Part shown: positions 1 to 10,458 of the stretch, one piece after another
Layout: each line of letters starts with the position of its first letter
How positions within the stretch are numbered: position 1 is the first letter of the stretch
Assembly: GCA_015501075.1 (NCBI GenBank)
Contig: JADNYJ010000255.1
Location: 1-49,558 of the forward strand
DNA length: 49,558 nucleotides
Origin: Gymnopilus junonius
Lineage: Eukaryota > Basidiomycota > Agaricomycetes > Agaricales > Galerinaceae
Direction: 5' to 3'
Made by a program: the position numbers and the translations under genes
The notes under the pieces: model-generated
Seen by the model: the letters and a program-made list of their open reading frames with translations, nothing else
Told to the model about the DNA's origin: nothing
The model's database searches: none

Positions 1-863
1 ACAACCGAATAGGGTAAATTTCATCAGGGACCCATTCCATCTGGCGTGTCCAGAAGTGACCATGAAATGCATGGCGAAATACCATGGCTCAAGGATGGAC
101 AAGTTGTCGACGAGCCTGTTTGTGCAATTTCCAAAATTTGGGAGTTTTAATGGGAACTGTGAGTCAACAGGCATTGCGACAACGATCGTAAATTCCATTA
201 CGCCGCCCATTCCATTCACCTTATTTTTCATGCGTGCGCTGGTTATTTCCGGCGATAATTAGATAAGTGGCAGATCGAAAGATAACCCGGCGAAACAGTG
301 CTTTGGCGCCCTTCAACGTGTGAAACAGCCGTACATAAGCCAGCCGACCTGTCAAAATTTTACGCGGCACGAATCCTGTGCTCCATAAGCAGAGGCTTCG
401 CAAGAACCACGTTCAACCTTCCATCTGATCTTCAAGGTTCAACACAGGCCAAAAGATTGTATGCGACTTCTAGCTTCGCTTAATTGCTCTAAGAAGGGAT
501 AATAGCTCCGCAGAATTGGTACGAGATGAGGGGACAAAAACACAGTGTACGAATGACACGGCTTGTGATGAAATTTCAGCCTTTTGAAAGGTATTTATGG
601 TCTCACGACGGGTGCGAGACGTCAGACAAGGGGTTTGGATCGCATTATAGTTATATTAAATGCGAGAGTCGCACATTTTCCAGCCCTCATTCCACTTCAA
701 TCCGTGGTGTGAACAACGGTCACCTATTTAGAAGCCCCGAGCTGGGTTGGTTGATCCTTTTTATAAGGCAAGGCATCGAGGCACAGTTCCTTTCTCTCTA
801 GTTCATTTACCAGTTGTTGCAGAGCCTCAATTTCCAGCCCTCCCTTCCTCATTCATATCCTCA
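1..863. other. 5' flank without a supported gene
   Basis: I see no recognisable coding region here; the short open frames have no family features and no convincing splice structure. A TATA-like TTTATAAG at 760-767 lies about 100 bases before the ATG at 864 and is the only promoter-like signal I would point to. The first bases (12-28) match a 17-base stretch near 46914 with one difference. Confidence 0.4.
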
Positions 864-2121
864 ATGCCCTTGGCTGGTGCTGTCGCTGAGGTGGCCACAG
901 AAGGCTTAGCCTCAACCTATCTAGATCCCGCTTCCGCGTTCAATGGAAATCTTTTACCTCATGAACGTCTAGGATCGCCTCTCGCATCCATGGCGAACAA
1001 CCAATGCAAGCAGTGGGCCGGACAGCCCCATACTAGCCCAAATGTCACCACTGCCTGCAATTATAACCATCAAGGCTTAGATATCAATCTTTATACATAT
1101 AATGAGGCAGCAGACCAAGAGGCCCCCATTTTATCCTCAAATAGGCAAAATCTGTCGCCCTCCTTATGCAATGATGCCTTTTTGGGGTCCAACCAGCAGA
1201 ACATTTCCTCGACATTGGCGTCTTTGATTATCTCCCAAAACATCAAGATAACAGACATCCACGATCTGGACAAGGGCAATCATGCAATAGTCCATTGTTC
1301 TGAGCCTAGCCAGGCTGTTATCCACCAGCCCATCCCTCTAAACCCCTATAATTACTTGGAACCGCTTCAGAATCTCATCCTACCAGCATATCCTGAGCCA
1401 GATAACCATCCTCACACTCAGGTGAACCAGGAACCACCATACAGCGAACTATACCCAAGGCTGGTACCACGACTGTCTGCACTCACCTCCAGAGAAGCAG
1501 AGAAAAAACACATGCACATGTCTGACCTGGCACCGCAGCCAGTCCCACAATGTTCAGCTCTGAGCACAAGCTCTGCGAGTGGAAGCATCATGCCGGCGAG
1601 CTTCCTGCCAGAGGTAAGCATGCCTTTTTCTGCCTCTCGCAGTTGGTACTGAAAATCATGGCATATTCCAATAGAGCCAAGCTCTATGAATACCAGCCCA
1701 AACCTCCTTGCAGCCCTGCAAGTATATGCGAGACAGAGGCAAATAGAATGCTGGTGGGACACCATGGACCACCTTGTCCCTGAATCAATCCAAGCTGATG
1801 GCCTCTTCTCTTTCATATGAGCGTCGTCCATCTCTTCTTCCAGGCCATCTGAGTGGTATGGGGCAGAAATGAACCAGCAGTTACAGGAGTAAGTGAGACG
1901 CAGTTACAGGAGTAAGTGAGACGCAGTTACAGGAGTAAGTGAGACGCAGTTACTGTGCATTACCAAATTGTGTTGAAGTGCAGTATTTACCCGAGATGAG
2001 AATAGAGGAATAAGAGAGTAGATCCAGGTACTTAGAAACTTTATAGATCCTACTCTGATGAACCCGGACCCCTTCCTTTTTCAGTAACATTGAGGATTCG
2101 AGATGGCTTTCGTCTACTTAA
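864..2121 (+). CDS. Hypothetical Ser/Pro/Asn-rich protein, multi-exon, uncertain model
   Basis: A long open stretch (in frame from 747) encodes a Ser-, Pro-, Asn- and Gln-rich protein that I do not recognise. I prefer the ATG at 864 because a TATA-like element lies at 760-767, downstream of the first in-frame ATG. The first exon probably ends at 1613 before a GTAAGC donor; an acceptor at 1671-1674 gives an intron of about 61 bases. Beyond that the natural-looking peptide (MNTSPNLLAALQVYAR..., ECWWDTMDHL) lies in a different frame from the phase given by this splice, so either another splice or a one-base indel is involved. A later piece ending EWYGAEMNQQLQ runs into a 5' splice site that is triplicated at 1878-1946. 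A possible last exon after the acceptor near 2088 ends at TAA 2121. No membrane segment or known domain is visible. The exon chain is inference only. Confidence 0.33.
1878..1953. repeat. 23-base tandem repeat, three copies, containing a 5' splice site
   Basis: Three perfect copies of a 23-base unit lie at 1878-1900, 1901-1923 and 1924-1946, followed by seven bases of a fourth. Each unit starts CAGTTACAGGA and continues GTAAGTGAGACG, so each carries a consensus 5' splice site GA|GTAAGT. The repeat sits at the probable end of an exon of the upstream gene. Confidence 0.95.
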
Positions 2122-2910
2122 CCCTGGGTCCGATTATTTTCTTCACAGCAATCTGTTCCCCAAAGCATCTCAACCCCCAGAGTCCTTCCGGTCTAGAACA
2201 CCCATGATACTGCTCCATAACACCATTATTACAAACTATCCTTCTGTCTGCCACAAGGGCCCACAGCCTCTCTCCGCACCTCCTCTTCATCTGACTACTT
2301 TGTATCAGGTGATTGCTTATGATCCATTGGGTTGGCCTTTGCCTATTATGTCAGAGCATGCTTTCGAGAACACATCTACGTCAGGACTAGGCGGCTTACG
2401 AGGGAACATTCAGCTCAAGCTCCCATTCGAACCAATCCGTTGCACCACTGCATGCAAACATTCAGTGTCTTAGTCTCTCTACACCAAAAAGGCAGCAGCA
2501 ACAAGCCCTCGTAGCCAGTCAATTCCGGGGTCGGACTGCGAGCTATGATCCAGAGGCAGAGTTGAAGAACACACCCAACAATAGGTAATGCGATGCCGTA
2601 ATCTCGCTGTATCCCAAGGAGGAGAGGAATATGAGTTGCATTTGACCTTATATGCATTTCCGCGTAACATTGACAGGATGTTTTTGTTTTTAACCATCAT
2701 CTCAAGTTGTTTCCGACGCAAGTGAAAAATATGGTTATTCCTCACATTTTGTTGACTGTAATTTACTTTTACTAAACTAAATCGGTTACTGCATATTTTA
2801 CAAAACGGTCTGAAGTGCGTGGAAACGAAAGCTACGAGGCGCGCTGCATCTGTAGACTGGGAAGAAAAAATTTGAGCATCACTGATCGCCTGAAATCAAG
2901 CAGACTAGTT
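2122..2910. other. Intergenic stretch, no supported gene
   Basis: Open frames here (for example plus 2090-2473) have no recognised domain and no supporting splice structure. The right side becomes AT-rich (about 2680-2800). I see nothing else that can be supported. Confidence 0.4.
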
Positions 2911-4198
2911 TTACAACGCAGGGTCAATGAGCCTTGCTTCCGCAAATTGAGGACACTCGCACGATTTCCAATTCACGCCACAAAGGTAGCAGAATTGTGC
3001 CTTGCATCGGCATATAATGTGATGACATCCAATGCTGAGCTCTACGAGGGCATGACATCCTGGGCATGTTTGCCAACCCTTCTCCTGAGCCAGGGCATGA
3101 AGCCTTTTGGTCGCCTCATTGACGGGACAATTGACTCCTTCGTGAGTCTGTTTGCATTCTAAGCATGTTATTGCTTCACAATCCGGGCAAATGATAGTTA
3201 TTGAATGTTTGCTTGTAGACGAACCAAGAAATTTAGAGCAAGTTGGATTGGCGCAGTATGCCCTACCACTGGATGGCACACTGAATTCGTCATTCTTTTC
3301 TTCAAATAGCATACGCAGGTCATCCGAGAGGAATGGAACAAAGTCCGTAATTGGAATACGTCCTTCGCAGCACCTAAGGGGGAAGAGTGACTCGTCCAGA
3401 GTGAACGCTTTCGCAAAATCTACGGTGCAATCTTGACAATAATAGTGGCCGCAAGGAGTGGAAAGGGCATCCATATATCGTGCTTTGTCATAACATATCA
3501 TGCATTCCACACTGCTGTAGACTTAAGGAACACAAAGAAAATAGGCAAATAAATGCGCACATCTGGCGACGATCACACTTGGCCCCGCGACTGGAGTAAT
3601 TGCTCCTGGCCTAGGTTTGATGACTTGCGAAATGGATTCTACTCGACCCATTGTCTGCATAAAATCAATATGTGCAACGTCCGTCTCTGAAGGTTAGAAT
3701 TTGTCTCATTGGAGAGATCAGCTGCGATACTAGAGCACTCGATTAGCAATGGTGAAAAGGTAACTCATTTATGACACACGCAAAGGACGACGTACATTGG
3801 TAATTCTGGACGCATAAGGCCTTGCGGCAAAACATGGCTGCAGGAAGTGGCGATGACAGGGCCTCTCTCTGAGGTGGCCTCTCTGCTACACTGAGATCTT
3901 CAATGTGTCGAGTTCCGCAATTAGCAAGGCTTCTGTGGGAGGCACATTTTCTTGCTCGCATGTGAGGGCTCATAGAACGTCTTGCTTCCTCGACATCGGC
4001 TAGTAGCTGTTGATAATGTTCGCGTTGGCGTTGCAATTCGGCCTCGTTTACCCGACCTCTCTGCTGCCCTAAGAGTTCGTCCAGGTCTTCTAAGGCGAGT
4101 CTTGCAATCAAAGCCGCAGTTTCAAAGTCGAGAACATCGCTGGAAGTAGCGTCGACGGGGTCGACAAGGGGTATAGGTGGGAGTGATACCAGAGACAT
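2911..4198 (-). CDS. RBR-type (RING-in-between-RING) E3 ubiquitin-protein ligase
   Basis: Protein with the RING1-IBR-RING2 order of RBR E3 ligases, which pass ubiquitin through a thioester on a RING2 cysteine. The C-terminal exon (2911 to about 3520) shows RING1 with ECMICYD and PCGHYYCQDC, an IBR with CANPTCSKF and CPDCEAITCLEC, and RING2 with CPGCHALVE then IGCHHIICRCKAQFCYLC. By comparison with HHARI-type RING2, the Cys of IGCHH is the expected catalytic residue. The N-terminal exon starts at ATG 4198 (MSLVSLPPIPLVDPVDA) and holds the acidic helix TAALIARLALEDLDELL often found in basidiomycete members, followed by a Gln/Arg-rich coiled stretch. It probably ends at a GTACGT donor near 3792. 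The 280 bases between the two exons contain at least one more exon (SISQVIKPRPGAITPVAGP is readable), but I could not join all phases. The stop follows RING2 closely, so the C-terminal tail is short. Confidence 0.85.
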
Positions 4199-4480
4199 GA
4201 CTTGCTTCACAAGATAGCGAAAGTACTGAGTGTGAATATCGTGTCTTAGTAGTCGGAGCCAGAGTGGCTTCCAGGTCACTGCGAAAGGCAGGGACTCAAC
4301 ATGAGGCCGCAACGTTCAGAGTTTATTTGACTTGTCCATCAATGAAGTCCCCCTTTTGTCGTCGCATTCCCTTGAATGAAGATGATGACTATTAATCCGC
4401 GCCGGCAGTGCGTGCTGAAGAGCCGGATGATTAGAAGAAAATAAATTACCAGTCCACTTATATTTTGATCGAACAACACT

Positions 4481-7400
4481 CTATGAATGGTACCACTTCT
4501 CTCTAAGACTTTTCCTTTTCACCATCGGCCCCGTAATCAGAATCGCCAGCAGCAGCCCCGAAACCGTGAATACCAGTTGAGCCTTGTTAAAGTTTTCGCT
4601 GAGGACGTCGAATGTGTTTGATGGTGCCACGCGCGTGAGGAACATATCCAAACCAAAACTGAGGACTAGGGAGGTCGATTCTAGGAGTGCTGGAGCAGTT
4701 ACTATTTTCACGGTTTTAGCCACCTACAGAACATCGTGCTTAATTCTTAGAGAGGGATTAGAGGAGAAAGATAAACGATTACGAACATCATAATTGTGTG
4801 ATAGCACTCGTTTTGGATCGTTAGGGAGGACAGGATCGTATGTGATTAAATATTCTTCTTGCTCTTCAGCAGTTGTTTTCCTGTTTGGTCGCCTCGGGTT
4901 GAGGAAATGGCGAGAAAATGATTGTACACGGTGGTTCTTAGTCGCAACTACGGAATGATCAATAATGGACATCAAGTAACATCTGGAATTGCGATGCTTA
5001 CCGATAAGATCCTTAGTCGTAATACCAAACTTGGTTGAAGTCGTGGTCAAGGCAGATATGTCATATGGGAAAATGAAAGCACTTTCATAAAAGTGGTAGT
5101 TGATGGTATCATTTGAGAATGACGATATTTCAGAGCTGACAAAGAATTCAAAAAAGAATCAGCGACCACGAAAACGTACTCTTGATAACTCAAAAGGAAT
5201 GGAATCATACCTCTTAGTCTTCTCGTCCACTTTTTGTCCCTCAAAGAATTCGACAGAAACCATCCTATATCCCTTCGCACCGCCAGCTGTTCCACTTCCA
5301 ACCTCACCCTCGAAGTAATGATACACCAACCAATTTTCCACAAAGTTCGTCTTGACATTACACCCCCTTAAGTTCGCCTTAACCTCAGCATGGTACACGA
5401 CCGTGCCTTTCATACTATCTAGCACATAAATGCCGCACATGGCCCGCGCAGGCGCGGCCGTGAGCACAGTGAATAATCGTGGGTTGAGGTACTTGTAAAG
5501 TGTTGTTCGGTTACCCAGGACTTTTCCTATTGATGCTATAGGCCCACGGATTTGTGGTACGAGTGTCTGAACTTCTTCTCCCAGTGGAAGGGCGAGAGAC
5601 CATGTAGGGTGAGCGAGGGATTTGTGATGGTCTTTCGAGACAGCGATTTGGTGACCAATAACGCGTTTACGGTCCTCAACGGTTGTGCGCAAAGGGAAGG
5701 AAAGGCTGGGAGCGACGCCAGCGAAGATTGATTTTGTTTCCTGTGTGTCTGGGTATAGGTATGCCTAGAAGTAAGATAAGGAAGCGAAATCATATGTCCA
5801 GAGGAAAAAATGTGTACCTGGAGATACTCATCAAAGAAAACGAGAAATTTCTTCTCTGCATTGAGCAAGAAGCTTTCAACCAAAGGTCCCTGTATGACGT
5901 CATAACCTTCCAAAGGAAAATTATCCTTGGACCTCAGTGTGATGTCCGAGCCAGTTAAAGCATTTATATGAAATAGAACAGTATCAACCAAGCTCTAGAA
6001 GAAAAGGCGCAATCATCAGTTTAGCTCAGGAAAGACAGATTAACAAATAAAACGCCGCACATTATCCGCACGCCTCTGAGCAACTAGAACCACCTCAGGA
6101 TCGCCGCCATCACTAACCGTCTTGGTCACATACAGCTTCAGCGGCTGCACATGCCCGCCGACCTCGCCCGCCCATCCAAGGCCAAGCACCCGACTCCATA
6201 CGATATTGCCGTTACTTGAATCAATACCGTACACCTTGCCAAGTCCTAGACCAGTAGCAGCCACGATGATCTGTCGGAACCCAAAGGCGTCGCGGATAAT
6301 TCCCTCAGTGGAGTTGGTGGTCGTAGGACCGAGTGAAGAGGTTGGAGATGCGTATGAACCAGTTACGAAGCGTTTGACGAAGTTGACGAGGTATTGAGGA
6401 AAGTCCTGATTAATTGACCATTAGGCATTTTTACACCAATGATGATAGGACAAACCTGAGCTTCCGAGATCTGCCGAGAGACACGAGAAACAAACCCTTC
6501 AGATGCCGCGACATCGGATGCACTTGCTACTTCTGGAACCTCTACAAATTCAGCCAAGGTGACGGTCGCCAGAGCCTCTTCCCTGCTCCATTTCAGTTGA
6601 TGCTGGTCCCATAATTGAACAGCTCCTGTGCTGGTTGTAACCAATATACGCGAATTGATGGTGGACTGTGAACTTTCAGCGTCAAGGGCGACCTATGGAC
6701 CCTGCGTGAGAATGAAGCGCGAAGGTCAAAAAGTTAGCATACATGTTTGATGGTTCCGTACGTTTGAGGGTCGAATTGGAAGCTAAAGTCGTTGCTATGA
6801 CCTTCTCCTGAGGCGAGGTGTCCGGCAAATACGTCTGCTAGCCCTTTCTGTTCTGCGCATCAGAAAAAACACAACCATTGATGAAGAAATTGACACAAAC
6901 ACCGAGATTGGAGGACCAGTGCACCCTGGCAACATACGGATGCCCTAGTGTGTCAACACCTCCAGCATAACTATAATCCGCATTTCGCGTGGAAGCAAGC
7001 TAAGGGCGCAATCATGAGAGCGCGAAGTAAGACGTGCACGTCAAGCTCACAGAATATTGGAATTCCCATTTAGATTTCGCGAGTCGACCTTCTTCGCTGA
7101 GCTTTAGCACGGCACTGGAGCCATCCTCCCTCAGCAACACAGCCTGCCCATGGTTGGTGAGACCAACATCCAAGAATTGCGAATAAACATCGCCCTGAAT
7201 AGGTCTTGGTTTTTCCTTCAAAGTGGGAGTTAACGCGACGTGTCCTATTGTGCCTTTCTCCAGCCACAGCACGATGGGTTTGGTCAATTCCGGACGTGTT
7301 AAAATTGTGAACTCTGTGAAAGGATCTTCGACTCTTGAAGGGATGTTGGCGGAGTGGATGACTTCTCCCGTTGTGGGCGAGATTGAGGTGACGTGAATAG

Positions 7401-8186
7401 TGTAGGTAGCGGTGGATTTAGCTATTCCGACAGCAAACAGGGCTTCGGGAGTTGAGATAAGCTTGGTGTGGATGATGAGAGACCTACGCAGAAAGGAACT
7501 GAGACAGGCAATTAAGAGCAGTGGTCCGAAACGTACCCTTGGTCTGGGGAGGTCCACTTCCAGTTAACTTCTCCAGTCGTACCGTTCAGACTCGTTACAG
7601 TGCATCCGTTTGTTAGTATAAAAAGATCCTTCGATTCGGGTGACGAAATGACGTGTTTTCCGAGAGAGATAGGCGTCGACAGCGCTCCCAATTGAGGGAG
7701 ATGTAATCTTTTCTCGAGTAAAAGTTCTCCAGTGAGGGCATTGAAATTTCTGAGAGTCGATCCCCCTGGTCCAGAAAGCGTTGTAACAGCTGCAAAGATT
7801 ACTCAATCGCAGGCCTCCAAACATCACTGGAGGAAAGCGTACTGTTGTCCAATTTGTAGTATCCTGTAACGGGATCTTCTGGGCCAAAAATATACCTCCA
7901 AACTGAAAAGACGGTCAATTACATTACTGTTGAACATGAGTGGCAATCACGTACCAACTGAGCCGTCCTCAGGATCCAGAGCTGCAATGACATTACTGCT
8001 AGTACCAAAGAAAATTAAGCTCCTGTTCCCGATGAAATTGAATGTAGGAGCTGTGGAGGTTGATCCGTAAAGTGGTACGCCGACGAGGTGCTTGTGCCAG
8101 TCAACGACGCCAACGTCTGATTCATGAATTGCCCAAGTGCCAATACATAATGAAATAAGAGTCACCGCGGTGGTTATGAACCGCAT
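4481..8186 (-). CDS. EMC1: ER membrane protein complex subunit 1 (EMC1)
   Basis: EMC1 is the large lumenal/membrane subunit of the EMC, the ER insertase for tail-anchored and multipass proteins. The first exon (start 8186) has a signal peptide (MRFITTAVTLISLCIG) followed by DVGVVDWHKHLVGVP. Next come PQQ-like beta-propeller repeats (LDPEDGSVVWRYIFGPED, LNGTTGEVNWKW, SPTTGEVIHSANIP). The C-terminal part has the DUF1620 signature (EEYLITYDPVLPNDPKR) and the conserved end ESTSLVLSFGLDMFLTR ... NTFDVLSENFNKAQL. A last hydrophobic membrane segment is followed by the basic tail KRKSLREKWYHS. There are about ten introns. The junctions I checked, such as those after DPEDGSV, the Asp of LSHNYD and the Lys-Arg near 5205, keep frame, so the gene looks intact. 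It is transcribed away from the phosphatase gene across a 251-base shared upstream region. Confidence 0.95.
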
Positions 8187-8437
8187 AGTCCACGGTTTGC
8201 GGTTCTGGGCTCTTGAAGCCGCAACCTAGAAAGACAGAAGGGAAGAACTTGAGTGTACGTGGACAGTCGCGACGACGCTGAGCAAGCCTTTGGCAGCTTT
8301 CTCACGGCCGCAAGTCTTCCTCCGCCAACCCAGACAGCTCGCTTATAACTGCACCTCCTCCATGACCACCTAGAAACGTACCCTTCGAGCTCGAGAACAC
8401 CGCCAGTACACCTTTCAAGCAAAGCTTATCAAGGACC
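8187..8437. promoter_or_regulatory. Shared 251-base region between divergent EMC1 and PP6-type phosphatase starts
   Basis: The EMC1 start (minus, 8186) and the phosphatase start (plus, 8438) are head to head, so both promoters and 5' leaders must lie in these 251 bases unless far upstream leader exons exist. No clear TATA box is seen, which suits housekeeping genes. The phosphatase ATG has a strong context (ACCATGG). Confidence 0.6.
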
Positions 8438-9776
8438 ATGGCCGCCGACACGGATGACCTCGACAAATGGATCGAGCAGCTACGCAACTGCCACCATCTC
8501 TCCGAGTCGGATATGAAAAAACTCTGCGATCGTTTGAAGAACATCTTGCTGGAGGAGTCTAATATCCAACCAATATCCAGCCCTGTAACGATATGTGGTG
8601 ACATTCATGGCCAGTTCTGGGATCTGTTAGAGTTGTTCAGGAAGGGTGGGACACCTCCTGAGACCAGTTACATTTTCATGGCACGTATGTTACCTTCTTA
8701 GCCTTGGGCATGAGGAATAGCTAATCATGGTTCTTTCTTCTTTTCTTTTTCAGGGTGATTTTGTGGATCGGGGTCACTACAGTCTAGAAACCGTGGCTTT
8801 GCTGTTTGCTCTCAAAGTCAGGTACGCAGTAGTTTTATCTTCAAAGTACCCTTTTTCAATGGCCCATTTCTCTTCAGATATCCTGATAGAATGACTCTTT
8901 TACGAGGAAACCACGAAAGTAGGCAAATTACGCAGGTTTATGGCTTCTATGGTTCGTTTTCTTCCGAATTTACCTCTTTCTAGAATTGAAATCGGACTAC
9001 AGATGAATGCCAACAGAAGTATGGCAGTTCGACGGTATGGAAGACCTGTTGTGGCGTCTTTGATTTTATGAACCTTGCAGCGGTACATTAATACCCGTCC
9101 TGCTTGAAAGCAACGCTAATTTGGCTTTCAGATCATCGATGGAACGACCCTGTGCGTCCATGGCGGGCTTTCACCCGACATACGAACATTGGACTCGATA
9201 AGGACCTTATCACGCGCTCAGGAGATTCCTCACGAAGGCGCGTTCTGTGGTGAGTCAAACTGAAACCTTACTTTTACGATGTCCTTTCCATCTCATTGTC
9301 TATCTCGACAGACCTGATGTGGTCTGACCCAGATGAAAATGTCGAAACTTGGGCTGTAAGCCCCCGTGGAGCTGGGTGGTTGTTCGGTGCAAATGTCGTC
9401 AGAGAGGTCAGACCGTACCCCACTGTTTGCCCGTCTCTGACATGAAAACAACTTCCAGTTCAATCACGTCAATAACCTCAATCTCATCGCAAGAGCGCAC
9501 CAGCTCGTACAAGAAGGGTCCAAATACTTGTTCGACGAACAACTTGTCACTGTCTGGTCGGCGCCAAACTACTGCTATCGCTGTGGAAATTTGGCGTCGA
9601 TTATGACTGTACGTGAAGATGGATCAAGAAATTTCACAGTATATGATGCTGCCCTGAGAACGAGAGAGACAAAGTGCAAGGCAGACGATTGGTGTGTTGC
9701 TATTTTTCTCCCATACATGGTTCTATGTTTATTTACTGCTTATCTCCTCCAGATGTCTATGCCGTACTTTGTTTGA
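8438..9776 (+). CDS. SIT4: Serine/threonine phosphatase catalytic subunit, PP6/Sit4/Ppe1 type
   Basis: Metal-dependent Ser/Thr phosphatase of the PPP family. All catalytic signatures are present: [68 protein letters not shown] and [10 protein letters not shown]. The N-terminus ([17 protein letters not shown]) and the segments AQEIPHEG and [11 protein letters not shown] point to PP6/Sit4/Ppe1 rather than PP2A or PP4. Traced exons are 8438-8680, 8754-8821, 8878-8951, 9003-9082, 9132-9249, 9312-9406, 9459-9695 and 9753-9776, totalling 939 bases and 312 residues, close to the usual ~305. Intron 1 must start with GC (GCACGT), because the nearby GTATGT donor gives a stop. The last intron (57 bases) is divisible by three and open, so its retention would keep frame. 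The protein ends SMPYFV, whereas PP2A-like phosphatases normally end YFL. Confidence 0.93.
8681..8753 (+). other. GC-AG intron of the phosphatase gene
   Basis: Exon 1 ends ...TTC ATG at 8680 and exon 2 starts GGT GAT at 8754, which restores the invariant IFMGDFVDRG. The intron then begins GCACGT and ends TTTTCAG. Using the GTATGT donor four bases downstream would give ATG GCA CGG TGA, a stop. Confidence 0.8.
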
Positions 9777-10458
9777 AGCCTTATCATGCGTGGATCTCCC
9801 CAGAAGACGTCCGACCAATACTAAGGATAGATTCTCTCGCTATTTTAATTCAATTTCCTTATTTTCTTGTTATTGACGACAATTGTAGATATGCTGTAAT
9901 TTTATATTCCCTGATCCTACTGCAAATGCTCATTAACCGATTGTCAGAATATTGGAGTGCTATATTAACATTACAGGGAAGTTTAGGCCTTTGTGTACTC
10001 AAGTTTTCCAAACGCTGGCAGTCCATCGGTATCGGGAACTACTTACCTCGTCAAGATGGTAATTGTTCCGATATAGCGAGAACTAATCACCACACAACTG
10101 GCCTCCTGACATCTTTATTATCGCCTCTATGTCATTCCAGCAATTGATAGGTCAGTGAAGCTGCGCTTCCTCAAAAACTAAACATGCTCACTGACCCAAT
10201 TTCAACCGCGATCGACGATGTTCATGTCCAACATTGCACTACGTTAATTTAAGCTGGTGGCAGGGTGGACTAACAAACAGTGGCTTTCAAAGTTTCATAA
10301 CACAAGACGTATACAAAGACAGAAGAAATGTAAATCAAGGAAGCAAATCAGTCTCAAAGCTCGCCCTAGGATTACTCGAATCCTGCATTATGTGGCCCTT
10401 GGCCCGACCTTCTCTTTCATTTCAAGATCAGTCGCTCCATCACGGAACAAGCCCGTGT
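9777..10458. other. Intergenic region between convergent phosphatase and GMC genes
   Basis: This holds the 3' flanks of the phosphatase (plus) and GMC copy A (minus). Several open frames run through it, the longest on plus ending at 10147, but they have no family features and overlap the phosphatase end. No terminator-like structure stands out. Confidence 0.45.

Noticed and set aside
1418..1831. 137-codon minus frame
   Set aside because: It lies antisense to the better supported plus-strand Ser/Pro-rich frame and shows no domain or splice signals.
1878..1953. CRISPR-like array
   Set aside because: The three 23-base copies are directly adjacent without spacers, and the genome is clearly fungal.
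9674..10147. 157-codon plus frame after the phosphatase
   Set aside because: It starts inside the phosphatase last exons in another frame and has no recognisable features.
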